Assembly (NCBI RefSeq): GCF_037126435.1
Contig: NZ_CP147020.1
Span: 3,266,001-3,330,000 of the forward strand
Length of the DNA: 64,000 nt
Source of the DNA: Bernardetia sp. ABR2-2B
GTDB taxonomy: Bacteria; Bacteroidota; Bacteroidia; Cytophagales; Bernardetiaceae
Reading direction: 5' to 3'
The notes under the pieces are model-generated. The model saw only the letters and a program-made list of their open reading frames with translations. It made no database searches and was not told the origin of the DNA. Position 1 is the first letter of the stretch. Each line of letters begins with the position of its first letter. Below, one piece after another: positions 18,268 to 26,844 of the stretch. A program made the translations under genes and the position numbers.

Positions 18268-18356
18268 AACTCAATTACGAACTGCTAAACTAGTGAAGCT
18301 AATTTAGTAATTTATTCAATTTCTAGTCTATTTGTGAATCAATCTTATCAAAATCA

Positions 18357-18393
18357 AAAAAGCCTATTCACTAAAAAAATGAATAGGCTTTTT
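18357..18393. terminator. Bidirectional terminator
   Basis: AAAAAGCCTATTCA and TGAATAGGCTTTTT are a perfect 14-bp inverted repeat with a 9-nt loop, between the convergent dienelactone hydrolase and the sigma-factor partner gene. Confidence 0.85.
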
Positions 18394-18417
18394 ATATATT
18401 TTTATCTAATAAGAGGG

Positions 18418-19887
18418 TTATTTACCACTATTAAAAATCGTAAAGCGAGTTCCTACTTGCCAACCATACGCTTGTGAAGAAAAAGTTACTCCATTTTCAT
18501 TAATCAATGAAGAAAGAGAAGATTTGTATGTTCCTCCCCCCCAAATCATAAGGCGATTGGTAATGTGGTAATTGATTCCTACTTGTGTCCAAACTTGCGT
18601 ATTTGTGTTTCTATGAGTTCCCATTGCATACGTAAAGTCAGGATCAGCACTTGTGTAAGAAGAATTACTCAAAAACTCTATGGCTGTTCCGAGTTGTGCA
18701 AAACCACTAAATTTTTTAGCTCTGCTTTCTCCAAACTGATAACCAATAGCTATCGGAACTTGTATCCATTCATAATTTACTTCCACTTGATTATTGGGAA
18801 ATTCTCTCAAGTTCAATGTATCAGTCAAATCTACATCAAGACGAACATAATTTGTAGAACCAAAAGAATAAGTAGCCTTTCCCATTCCTAAGCCAGTATT
18901 CAAGCTCCAACGTTTGTTTTTACCAAATGCTAAAGCGACATCAAAACCTGTTTGTTGATATGTTCCACTAATAGCTGTTTGTGTAAGTGTGTCAGCAAGG
19001 TTTGAGCTATAAGCTTCAATAACCGTAAGACCAGAATGAAGAGAATCAGTTCTGAAGCTTGGTCTATAAACTCCTTGTGTATGATTGATACCAAAAGTAA
19101 GAGCTATTCCAGATGATTTTTTTGAATCTTCTGTTGGGTTTTTGCTGTTCTGGTTATTCGCAATAGCTTCGCCTGTGCTGTCTATCTTTATAAAAACGTC
19201 TTCTTGTTCAAAATAAGGATTTCCAACAGGTACATATTTTGACCAGTCAATTTCTTTGACATCAACTAAGGCTAAATCTGTGTTTGTTTCTGTAATTGTT
19301 TTATCAGAATTACTATCAGTCTGTAAATCTGTATTTTTATCTTTTTGGGTTTTGTCTTTTTTAGGCTTATTATTTACAACAACAGAAATTGCTACATCAG
19401 AATTATTATCTGTATTCGTTGTAGAGTTATTATCTATTGAATTTGAGTCAGTAATATTTTTATCAGAATTAATTGAAGTAGAAGAATTTGAATTGAGATT
19501 CTCTGTATCAGAAGTAGCTACTGAATTATCTTTTTGAATTGGATTTGATTCTGTATTGTTTTCTCTATTATTTATGCCATTTTGAATAGTTTCAATTTTA
19601 TTTTTATCTGAATTTGCAATATCGTTGTTTGAAGGAGTATTTGTGTTGTCATAAACCAACGTAAACCAAAACATAACCACCAGAAGAAGAGCTGCCACTA
19701 GTCCAGAAGTCCAGTAGAATAAAGGACGTTTGTACCAAGGCTTTGCATCTAAAGCTGCATCTATTTGTTCCCATAAGTGGGCAGGTGGCGCAAATTGAGC
19801 ATTTTCGAATTTATTCTTAAACTGCTCTTCAAACTTTCCATCCAACTGCTTTCGGTTGTTAGCTCCGAAGTTGTTCATAACTTTCAT
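18418..19887 (-). CDS. Membrane protein with anti-sigma-like N-terminus and beta-barrel C-terminus
   Basis: 489 residues. A cytoplasmic helical N-terminus (FEEQFKNKFENAQFAPPAHL, then WEQIDAALDAKPWYKRP) precedes one membrane segment (~57-79, YWTSGLVAALLLVVMFWFTL). Then comes a long Asn/Ser/Asp/Thr-rich linker (~80-205) and a C-terminal part from ~265 that looks like an OMP_b-brl barrel (GFDVALAFGKNKRWSLNTGL to YGWQVGTRFTIF). It overlaps the ECF sigma factor by 29 bp, so it is probably that factor's regulatory partner. Inner-membrane helix and barrel in one chain is odd; the C-terminal part may instead be a periplasmic beta domain. Confidence 0.7.
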   Translation of the reverse strand: MKVMNNFGANNRKQLDGKFEEQFKNKFENAQFAPPAHLWEQIDAALDAKPWYKRPLFYWTSGLVAALLLVVMFWFTLVYDNTNTPSNNDIANSDKNKIETIQNGINNRENNTESNPIQKDNSVATSDTENLNSNSSTSINSDKNITDSNSIDNNSTTNTDNNSDVAISVVVNNKPKKDKTQKDKNTDLQTDSNSDKTITETNTDLALVDVKEIDWSKYVPVGNPYFEQEDVFIKIDSTGEAIANNQNSKNPTEDSKKSSGIALTFGINHTQGVYRPSFRTDSLHSGLTVIEAYSSNLADTLTQTAISGTYQQTGFDVALAFGKNKRWSLNTGLGMGKATYSFGSTNYVRLDVDLTDTLNLREFPNNQVEVNYEWIQVPIAIGYQFGESRAKKFSGFAQLGTAIEFLSNSSYTSADPDFTYAMGTHRNTNTQVWTQVGINYHITNRLMIWGGGTYKSSLSSLINENGVTFSSQAYGWQVGTRFTIFNSGK

Positions 19888-20551
19888 CTTCTTTCAAGAG
19901 CATTTCTTGTAGTTGTGCTCTTGCTCGTGCATACTGTGATTTCGATGTTCCTACGCTGATTTCTAATAGCTCGGCAATTTCTTTGTGTTTGTATCCTTCA
20001 ATGGCATACAAATTAAAGATTTGCTGAAAACCATCAGGCAGTCTACGAATAACTTGTAAAAGTTCCTCTAAGTCAAATTGGTCTAAAACTATATTTTCTT
20101 CTGAATTATAGTTTATATCCGTTACTTCTTCTTTGAAGGCTTTATCATATTTGTTTCTTCCTGACTTGAGTGCTTGATTGATAACAATCCTGCGAATCCA
20201 AAACTCTATCGGACAATCCTGCTCAAAACTTTCAACATGTTTAAAAACATTAATAAAAGATTCTTGCAAAATATCATCTGCTTCTAAAGTAGTCTTTGCA
20301 TAACGCATTGCGATAGCATACATCTTTGGTGCAAATTGTTCGTACAAAGTACGTTGCGCCTGACGTTTGCCTTTGATGCAATCATTGATGAGTTGAGTTT
20401 CTTCAGAAGAAGGAATGTAAGCAACACGAGTTTCTTGGTTCGCATTATCTGTATCTATTTCTTCTTCTTGATTGGTTTGGTACTCAACTTTTTCAATGGA
20501 TTGACTTCCGTTATGTTCATAAATTTTTGACATAAAAGGAAATTCACTCAT
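19859..20551 (-). CDS. ECF-type RNA polymerase sigma factor
   Basis: 230 residues. Sigma-70 region 2 is at about 67-135 (LYEQFAPKMYAIAMRYAKTT, EADDILQESFINVFKHVESF, EFWIRRIVINQALKS). Region 4 is at about 168-215 (LPDGFQQIFNLYAIEGYKHK followed by EIAELLEISVGTSKSQYARA). A poorly conserved N-terminal extension of ~50 residues precedes region 2. The next gene overlaps it and encodes a one-pass membrane protein, the common arrangement of sigma factor with anti-sigma factor. Targets are unknown. Confidence 0.9.
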   Translation of the reverse strand: MSEFPFMSKIYEHNGSQSIEKVEYQTNQEEEIDTDNANQETRVAYIPSSEETQLINDCIKGKRQAQRTLYEQFAPKMYAIAMRYAKTTLEADDILQESFINVFKHVESFEQDCPIEFWIRRIVINQALKSGRNKYDKAFKEEVTDINYNSEENIVLDQFDLEELLQVIRRLPDGFQQIFNLYAIEGYKHKEIAELLEISVGTSKSQYARARAQLQEMLLKEDESYEQLRS

Positions 20552-21014
20552 ATATTAGACCCACAATAGGTATAAAATGGTTGCACGAGATTTTAAAAAA
20601 CTCAAAATAAATTAGCTTACTTATGATTACTGAAATATCTTTTTACAAAAAAACTATTAATGAGAATCAATAGATTATTAACTCAAATTATTGATAATGA
20701 ACAAGATAAGGTTTTTTGTGGATTTTTTCTGTAAAAAATTTAATTATAGTTAGAAAATGAATCATACCTTGTACGAAGGTAGAAATAAAAGTGCAGCACA
20801 AAATCACAAAAAAATAAAATTAAAGAATAATTAATCTAAAAATAATTTAGTTTTTGGTATGATTTGAAAAGAACAAATATAGTGTTCAATCATTTACGTA
20901 GTAGTAGATAACAAAAATACAAAAAAGATTCAAGATACTGCACATTGTTAGAGAAAAAATAATATTACTTGTCTATGAGAAATATCGTTTCAAAAAAATA
21001 ATAAGACAGTTTAT
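20552..21014. other. Intergenic 463 bp without visible gene
   Basis: Very AT-rich. It must hold the sigma-factor promoter; the only -7-like box on the minus strand (TATATTTG read from 20881 to 20874) is over 300 bp from the start and lacks a -33 element, so I do not call it. No ORF, repeat or structured RNA was recognised. Confidence 0.5.
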
Positions 21015-21818
21015 CTACTCTATTACTTCAAAAGAAATAGAAGTAATCTCTACACCATTTTTATCAGAGGAGTGCATTCTAAAATCGTACTTTCCTGCTT
21101 TTTTGGGAGCTTTAAATTTCAAAACTCCACTTTCTTTATTGGTAAAATAATCATAAGAAATATCATATTTATCGTTTCTAGCTTCGTCTCCATGAGGAAT
21201 TTCGGAGGGAATAATTCCAATCCAAGGATACTGATTTAGTTTTTTATTGACTTTAAAACTGAGCATAATTCTCTCGTTTGGAGCAAATGAAGTTTTCTCT
21301 AAACTCAACTCTCCATCAAGGTCAATAAAAGTGTTCTTTTCTACTACTTCAAAAGAAACATAGGTAATTTCTATACCATTTTTGTCAGAGGAGTGCATTC
21401 TAAAATCATACTTTCCTATTTCTTTGGGAGCTTCAAATTCTAAAACTCCATTTTCTTGATTGTCAAAATATTTATAAGAAATATCGTGTTGGTCATTTGT
21501 AGCTTCGTCTCCATGAGGTATTTTAGAAGGAACGATTCCAATCCAAGGGTGCCTATTTAGTCTTTGATTTATTACAAAAGTCAGTTTAATTTTTTCTTTA
21601 GACTCAAAAATATGCTCCTTTAGATAAAGCGTTCCCTTCAGGGAAGGAGTTTTAGAGGTTTTTTTTGTACTTGTTGCTCTCTGTGGTTCGACTTGCCCTC
21701 TATTAACTCTATACTGAGTTTGTTTTTCTTGCCTTGTTTCCTCTTCTTTTTTTTCTGTACAGGAATTAAAAACTCCTATTAACAGTAATATAGATGGAAT
21801 AACGAATAAGTATTTCAC
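21015..21818 (-). CDS. Lipoprotein with two tandem PWIGI/YDFRMH modules
   Basis: 267 residues. Lipobox-like FNSC at Cys20, then a charged linker, then two ~100-residue modules (about 60-160 and 168-267). Each has KI.LTF or RIMLSF, a PWIGI(V/I)PS strand, HGDEA.ND, YFDNQE or YFTNKE, APK, and GKYDFRMHSSDKNG(I/V)EIT. The adjacent gene encodes one copy of the same module. The WIGI strand resembles the WIGIY beta-sandwich found next to some metallophosphatases, so I infer an Ig-like fold. Function unknown; surface display is likely. Confidence 0.75.
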   Translation of the reverse strand: MKYLFVIPSILLLIGVFNSCTEKKEEETRQEKQTQYRVNRGQVEPQRATSTKKTSKTPSLKGTLYLKEHIFESKEKIKLTFVINQRLNRHPWIGIVPSKIPHGDEATNDQHDISYKYFDNQENGVLEFEAPKEIGKYDFRMHSSDKNGIEITYVSFEVVEKNTFIDLDGELSLEKTSFAPNERIMLSFKVNKKLNQYPWIGIIPSEIPHGDEARNDKYDISYDYFTNKESGVLKFKAPKKAGKYDFRMHSSDKNGVEITSISFEVIE

Positions 21819-21858
21819 GGCTTGAGCATTTAGTTTTATAAAAAATTGGATGGCATAT

Positions 21859-21866
21859 CAAATTTA
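21859..21866 (-). promoter_or_regulatory. Candidate -7 box (TAAATTTG) for the two-module lipoprotein
   Basis: On the minus strand TAAATTTG fits TAnnTTTG and ends 41 bp before the ATG at 21818. A TTTT sits 19 bp upstream in place of TTTG. The region is also the T-tract side of the preceding terminator. Confidence 0.4.
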
Positions 21867-21884
21867 TTTTTTACTCAGTTCTCA

Positions 21885-21932
21885 TAAAAAAATCCTCAAA
21901 AAACACTTGATTAAGCAGGTATTTTTTGAGGA
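21885..21932 (-). terminator. Terminator of the one-module lipoprotein gene
   Basis: TCCTCAAAAAA and TTTTTTGAGGA form a perfect 11-bp stem, followed on the minus strand by seven T. It lies 17 bp after the stop at 21949 and separates the two paralogous lipoprotein genes. Confidence 0.85.
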
Positions 21933-21948
21933 AATTAAAAAGAACAGT

Positions 21949-22368
21949 TTACTCTGTAACTTCAAACGAAAGAGAAACAATTTCTACTCCTTTGCTGTCA
22001 GTAGAATGCATTCTGAAATCGTATTTCCCAGCTTTATTAGGAGCTGTAAAATTCAATGTTCCGTTTTCTTGATTATCAAAGTATTTGTAAGCAACATCGT
22101 GCTGATCATTTTTATCTTCATCTCCGTGTGCTATTTCAGAAGGAATAATTCCAACCCAAGGTTTGTTATCCAATTTCTTATCTACATTGAAAGTAACATT
22201 AACGGCTTCTCCTACTTTGAAAGACGTTTTTTCTAGGGTAAGTTCACCTGTAATTCCTTCTGCTGTGCCTTTAGCAGAGTTGCTATTAGACTCTGCACCC
22301 CCACAAGAAGCAAAGCTAAAAATCAAAAAAAGACAAACTAATACTGATTTTAATGAAATGGTATTCAT
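21949..22368 (-). CDS. Lipoprotein with one PWIGI/YDFRMH module
   Basis: 139 residues. Lipoprotein signal with LIFSFASCGG (Cys22), a Ser/Asn linker, then a single module: GELTLEKTSFKVGEAVNVTF, PWVGIIPSEIAHGDEDKNDQ, KAGKYDFRMHSTDSKGVEIV. It is the minimal form of the neighbouring two-module protein, so one of the two arose by module duplication. It has its own terminator. Ig-like fold and surface location are inferred; no function is known. Confidence 0.75.
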   Translation of the reverse strand: MNTISLKSVLVCLFLIFSFASCGGAESNSNSAKGTAEGITGELTLEKTSFKVGEAVNVTFNVDKKLDNKPWVGIIPSEIAHGDEDKNDQHDVAYKYFDNQENGTLNFTAPNKAGKYDFRMHSTDSKGVEIVSLSFEVTE

Positions 22369-22565
22369 AACTTAAATAGTTAAATGATAAAATAAATTTG
22401 GCAATGTTTTAAATAAAAAGTTTAAAACTTCTTAAAAATAAGAAAATTTTCACTAAAACCAATTTTGCTAATTTTTATCAATCTATCTAAAATAATTAGA
22501 ACATAGTGCATAAATATGTGTAATTTGTGCTACCAAACAAATGAAATAATTTTTACAAAAAATAT

Positions 22566-25500
22566 ATGTCTTTATCTTCTTCTTTCCTTCAAAAAGTAGC
22601 TACCGAATTATATCAAGAATGGAAAACTGAAATTTCTGATTTACATATTGTCCTTCCTACAAGAAGAGCTTGTCTGTATTTCAAAACATTTTTGTCTGAA
22701 ATAGCAGAAGAAACCATTTTTTCGCCAAAAGTAGTTTCTTTAGAAGATTTTATTGTGAGTTCTTCTGGATTGGAAATTGAAGATACAAGTGCGCTTGTCT
22801 TTGAGCTTTATGATTCGTACCAAAATTTTGACAAGGCTGTGGCTGGTTCTCTTGAGCGTTTTGCACCGATGGCAATTACGATGCTTTCAGATTTTAATTT
22901 GATTGATAGAAATTTAATTAAATCACACGAGCTTTTTGAGTATTTGGATGAGGTAAAGACAATGGAGCGTTGGGGCGAAATGTACGGAGAAGAGGGACAA
23001 GAAGAAGCTATAAGTTCGCTAAGTAGAATTACAGAATACTATCTTTTTTGGCAGAATGTAGAAAAAACCTACAATCATTTTAGAGAAAAACTAGAGAGTT
23101 CTGGACGTGCATATAGTGGTTTGGCATTTCGTAATGTCTATGAAAATTTGGAGCAAGTAGTGGAAGAACAGAGAATAAAATGTGCTGTTTTTATTGGTTT
23201 TAATCAGCTTTATAAAGCAGAAGAATTGATAATTAGAAAACTTTTAAAGCTAAATAAAGCCAAAGTTTTTTGGGATATGGACAAGTTTTATATTGATGCT
23301 AAATGGCACGAAGCAGGAAACTATTTTAGAAAATTTAGACAAAACGGATTTATAAAAGGAAGGCGAGAAGAAATTAGCTTTGTAGAAAATCTTATCCAAA
23401 CAGAGAAGAAGGAAATTGAAGTAATTAGTGTAGTAAATACAATTACACAAGCCAAAACAGCAGGACATCTTTTAAACGAAATGATTGAAAGACTGATTTC
23501 TAAAAATGAGTTTTTTAAGTTTTCACAAGCACGAAATCATACAGCCGTTTTATTACCAGATGAAACGATGCTTTTGCCGATGCTTTACTCACTTCCAAAA
23601 AGTAGTGAAGGCGTAAATATTCAGAAGCTAGTCAATATTACGATGGGAGTTTCGCTTAGAAATACGCCACTTTTTTCGCTTATCAAAAATCTTTTTCAGG
23701 CGCAAGAAAATATGTTGCGAGATGAAGACCAGCCTTTGAGTGTTTATCACAAAGACCTTCAAAGAATATTGCAGCATCCCTATATTCGTCCGATTGATGA
23801 AGACGAAAATCCACCTTTGCAGCGAATGCACGAGGAGAATTTAATTTATTTTTCTGTAAAAGAGTTAGCTGATTATAAGAAAAACGGTTGGCTCTATGGG
23901 CAGCTCTTCGAAGATTGGGGCGTAAGTACGAAAAAAGATAACGAAAATAATTCGGGAAATATTCATAAAGCCTTGCGTTCTTTTTTCAAAATTATTGAAG
24001 CTCTAGCGCACCGATTTACACAAGAAGAATTTTCATTGGAAAGTGAATATTTGTTTGAGTTTTATAAGCTCTTGAAGCAGATTGAGAGAATGATAATTAA
24101 TTATTCGCCAAATGAAGAAACTCATATTGGAAATTCTATTTTTGGAGAAATTGATGAAGAATTAGATAGAAAAACAAATAAAGAAAAATTTAAAAATCAA
24201 AGCAAAGGCAAATTACGTATTCCATTAAAGATAGAATCTTTTGAAAGATTGCTTTTAGAGTTGATGCGTGATAGAAAAATTCCATTTACTGGAGAACCGA
24301 TTGCACCTATTCAGATTATGGGAATGTTGGAAAGTAGAGCCTTAGATTTTGAAAATGTAATTATTATTTCGGCAAATGAAGGGATTTTTCCTCGTGGAAA
24401 AGTTCTGACTTCTAGCATTCCGTTTGATATTCGTTTGCAGTTTGGACTTCCTACACATACCGAAGACGATGCTGCCTATTCTTATAATTTTTATAGACTT
24501 TTGCAACGCAGCAAAAAAATAACACTCATTTATGCTTCTGATATGGAAGGAATGCGTGGAGGAGAGCCGAGCCGTTATGTCAATCAAATAAAAAGCGAAC
24601 TTGCGCCTTTAGAGAATATCAGTTTTTATGAATCTCGTTTGGAATTGCCTTTACCAACCTTCGAAAATAGTGCTAGAGAAGTAGAAAAAACACCTGCCAT
24701 CATTCAAAGGTTAGAAAAATATCTGACAGAGGAAGGACTTTCGCCAAGTTATATCAGTCGTTATTTGGAAGAGCCGATGCGCTTTTATGAGCAGAAAGTT
24801 TTGAAACTAAATGAACCTCCAATGATGGAAGAAGATTTATTTCAGCACACCTACGGACAGGTTATGCACGAGGCGTTGGAAGAACTTTTTGAGCCGTTGG
24901 TAGGAAAAGAAGTAACCGAAGAGTGGCTAGACAAAACAAGAAATGACAAAGAAAACTTAAAGCTCTTAGTAGAAAAACTAATCACACAACTGGCTGGTGG
25001 CGTGATACACGATACAGGAAAGAATTTTCTATTAAAAGAAGTTACACAGTCTTTGATACCAGAGTTTATGCGATTGCAGAAAGAAGAAGCTCCTATTCGT
25101 CTGATTGCGCTAGAGCAAAAACTAACACACAAAATTTCGTTTGATATTGCCATAGATGGAAAAATTCGTAAAATCCCTTTAAAACTTATCGGAACGGCTG
25201 ATAGAATTGATATAATTACAACAAAAGAAGGAATCAAAAAGCTACAAGTCATCGATTATAAAACTGGAAAAATGGATGCAGCAGCATTAAAAGCCGATAC
25301 TTTCGAACAGCTTTTGAGTGATGAGAAAGCTAAAATTATTCAACTTGTTTTGTATAAATATTTGTTCATTAAAACCTATCAAGCAGGACAAATAAAGCAT
25401 TTGCCGACAGATTTTAGCCTAGAAGAATACGAAATTGCTTCTGGTTTTTGGTTTTTTAGGAAGCTAAGTTCCAATTTTACGCCTTATGCGCTAAAAGCCG

Positions 25501-25643
25501 AAAAAGATTTGACTCTAGATGGTTTTCTTTCAGAAGTAGAAACCTTTTTACAGAAGGTAGTAGAGCAAATGCTTGATGCAAGTATTCCGTTTTCTGATGT
25601 GATTGATGTGGATATTTGGGAGGAGGAAGGCGAAGATGCCTAA
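22566..25643 (+). CDS. AddB/RexB-like PD-(D/E)XK nuclease with inactive helicase core
   Basis: 1025 residues. The N-terminus opens with IVLPTRRACLYFKTFLSE, corresponding to the degenerate Walker region of AddB-type proteins. A helicase-like central part includes IQIMGMLESRALDFENVIII, SANEGIFPRG and a YSYNFYRLLQRSKKITLIYA segment. The C-terminal RecB-type nuclease shows GQVMHEALEELFEPL, GTADRID and QVIDYKTGK with the catalytic D and K. Members process DNA ends for RecA-dependent repair. The expected AddA-type helicase partner is not adjacent. A palindromic element of the GTCGTTGAG family lies 4 bp after its stop. Confidence 0.85.
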   Translation: MSLSSSFLQKVATELYQEWKTEISDLHIVLPTRRACLYFKTFLSEIAEETIFSPKVVSLEDFIVSSSGLEIEDTSALVFELYDSYQNFDKAVAGSLERFAPMAITMLSDFNLIDRNLIKSHELFEYLDEVKTMERWGEMYGEEGQEEAISSLSRITEYYLFWQNVEKTYNHFREKLESSGRAYSGLAFRNVYENLEQVVEEQRIKCAVFIGFNQLYKAEELIIRKLLKLNKAKVFWDMDKFYIDAKWHEAGNYFRKFRQNGFIKGRREEISFVENLIQTEKKEIEVISVVNTITQAKTAGHLLNEMIERLISKNEFFKFSQARNHTAVLLPDETMLLPMLYSLPKSSEGVNIQKLVNITMGVSLRNTPLFSLIKNLFQAQENMLRDEDQPLSVYHKDLQRILQHPYIRPIDEDENPPLQRMHEENLIYFSVKELADYKKNGWLYGQLFEDWGVSTKKDNENNSGNIHKALRSFFKIIEALAHRFTQEEFSLESEYLFEFYKLLKQIERMIINYSPNEETHIGNSIFGEIDEELDRKTNKEKFKNQSKGKLRIPLKIESFERLLLELMRDRKIPFTGEPIAPIQIMGMLESRALDFENVIIISANEGIFPRGKVLTSSIPFDIRLQFGLPTHTEDDAAYSYNFYRLLQRSKKITLIYASDMEGMRGGEPSRYVNQIKSELAPLENISFYESRLELPLPTFENSAREVEKTPAIIQRLEKYLTEEGLSPSYISRYLEEPMRFYEQKVLKLNEPPMMEEDLFQHTYGQVMHEALEELFEPLVGKEVTEEWLDKTRNDKENLKLLVEKLITQLAGGVIHDTGKNFLLKEVTQSLIPEFMRLQKEEAPIRLIALEQKLTHKISFDIAIDGKIRKIPLKLIGTADRIDIITTKEGIKKLQVIDYKTGKMDAAALKADTFEQLLSDEKAKIIQLVLYKYLFIKTYQAGQIKHLPTDFSLEEYEIASGFWFFRKLSSNFTPYALKAEKDLTLDGFLSEVETFLQKVVEQMLDASIPFSDVIDVDIWEEEGEDA

Positions 25644-25647
25644 ATAT

Positions 25648-25721
25648 AACCGTCGTTGAGGCGTTGCCGTCAACGAGGATTAAATTATTTACTCAACGAC
25701 GACGAAGTCTCGTTGACGGTT
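25648..25721. repeat. REP-like palindromic element, GTCGTTGAG family, copy A
   Basis: 74 bp bounded by AACCGTC and GACGGTT. It contains GTCGTTGAG, GTCAACGAG, CTCAACGAC and CTCGTTGAC in order, able to form two 7-bp hairpins (TCGTTGA/TCAACGA and TCAACGA/TCGTTGA) or one long cruciform. It lies between the convergent AddB-like and HNH genes. Related copies are at 29885-29956 and 58351-58387. Confidence 0.85.
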
Positions 25722-25724
25722 GAA

Positions 25725-26678
25725 TCAATCCAACAAACCCAATTCCTGAGCAATATCATGGGTAAGTTTGGAGAGTGGGCGAAGGTGGAAATTTTCTTCT
25801 TCCATAATTCCGTTGGAAAGATGGCGAATTACGTCTTCTTTATTTCTAAAAAAAGTCCCTTCATATTTTTTAAAAAGCTCATCGATATACGAATCTGGAT
25901 AAGTGATTTGTTTTTGGATAAGCTCTAATACTTGGTCTTTGTGTTGGTCATAAAGTTCTTTTATATGAAAAACTTTGTAGTTCTCTTTTAGAACTTCTCT
26001 AGCTCTTTCATAATCAATACAAAATCCATCTTTATCGTAATAGAATTTTGAATTTTCGATTTTCAGACCAAAACTAAACTCTTCTATTTTAGAATATGGA
26101 TTTACTGAAACTAATTTTGTTCCTTTAAAAGTCTGATTACAAGTTTTGCAGCTTGGAATGAGATTATAAAACGATACAGCTAAAAAAGGATATTTCTTTT
26201 TTGGATAGAAATGGTCTAATTCATCAATTCGTATTTTTACTTTCTCTTCTTTTGTTACCTCTATTTCCTCCTTTACTTTTCTTTCTGTTTCAACAAGTTT
26301 GATATAATTTCTGTTACAGTACGGACAAACTGAAATATTTAAACTTTCTACAATGTCTTTTGAACTATATTTTGTTTCTTCATCATTTTCTTTTTTTCTA
26401 ACAAAACCATTTGTCAAGTAGCCATAATAAGTTAGAAAGCCCTGAAAATCTTCTTTGTCTTTACATTGATGAGCATTCCAAATCTCTACTAAATCATCTA
26501 TTTCACTAGGAGAAGCAAGGACAATTTGCTCAAAAGTAATGCCCTCAAAATATTTTTTTATTGCATCATCAAAATATTTTAAATCAAATTTTTTCGTTCC
26601 TTTTTCAGCATAATTTTTTATCGCTTCCCAATGCCTTTGCGCCAGTTTTTCTAAATCTCGGTGTTGTATTGGAATCAT
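25725..26678 (-). CDS. HNH endonuclease, probable effector of a Septu-like defence pair
   Basis: 317 residues. An HNH/zinc module lies at about 117-195: CPYCNRNYIKL, then ELDHFYPKKKYPFLAVSFYN and LIPSCKTCNQTFKG. The two CxxC pairs bind zinc; His of LDHF and Asn of SFYN are catalytic candidates. A helical N-terminal region (~115 residues) and a C-terminal helical region flank it. The gene upstream on the same strand encodes a large AAA ATPase of the OLD/SMC-like type; ATPase plus HNH is the arrangement of Septu (PtuA+PtuB). Assignment to Septu is by architecture only, and this protein is longer than many PtuB proteins. Confidence 0.75.
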   Translation of the reverse strand: MIPIQHRDLEKLAQRHWEAIKNYAEKGTKKFDLKYFDDAIKKYFEGITFEQIVLASPSEIDDLVEIWNAHQCKDKEDFQGFLTYYGYLTNGFVRKKENDEETKYSSKDIVESLNISVCPYCNRNYIKLVETERKVKEEIEVTKEEKVKIRIDELDHFYPKKKYPFLAVSFYNLIPSCKTCNQTFKGTKLVSVNPYSKIEEFSFGLKIENSKFYYDKDGFCIDYERAREVLKENYKVFHIKELYDQHKDQVLELIQKQITYPDSYIDELFKKYEGTFFRNKEDVIRHLSNGIMEEENFHLRPLSKLTHDIAQELGLLD

Positions 26679-26786
26679 TTTATTGGTAGTTTATCGGTCA
26701 GTCAATAAAAACTTTGTCAGTAGTTTTTGGTAATCCAAAATAACTCTGACAATAGTTTAGCGCAAGAGTGTTTATTTTTCCAACTA

Positions 26787-26814
26787 TTGACAGCCTTCTG
26801 AAAAGGACTGTCAA
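26787..26814. promoter_or_regulatory. Inverted repeat in the gap between the AAA and HNH genes
   Basis: TTGACAGCCTT and AAGGACTGTCAA pair over 11 bp with one bulged A and a 5-nt loop. It lies in the 166 bp gap between the ATPase stop (26845) and the HNH start (26678). It could separate expression of the two proteins, be a processing site, or be an operator. Confidence 0.5.
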
Positions 26815-26844
26815 AGTCAGAAAAATGCTTTTATCAAAATACCT

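Noticed and set aside
19256-19537. Plus-strand frame of 93 codons inside the sigma-partner gene
   Set aside because: It is a shadow of the Ser/Asn/Asp-rich linker on the other strand; its Leu/Ser/Val/Phe composition reflects that, and it has no family features.
26679-26844. Gap between the AAA and HNH genes considered as a retron ncRNA
   Set aside because: No reverse transcriptase gene is near, and the inverted repeat is short; it looks like a regulatory spacer.
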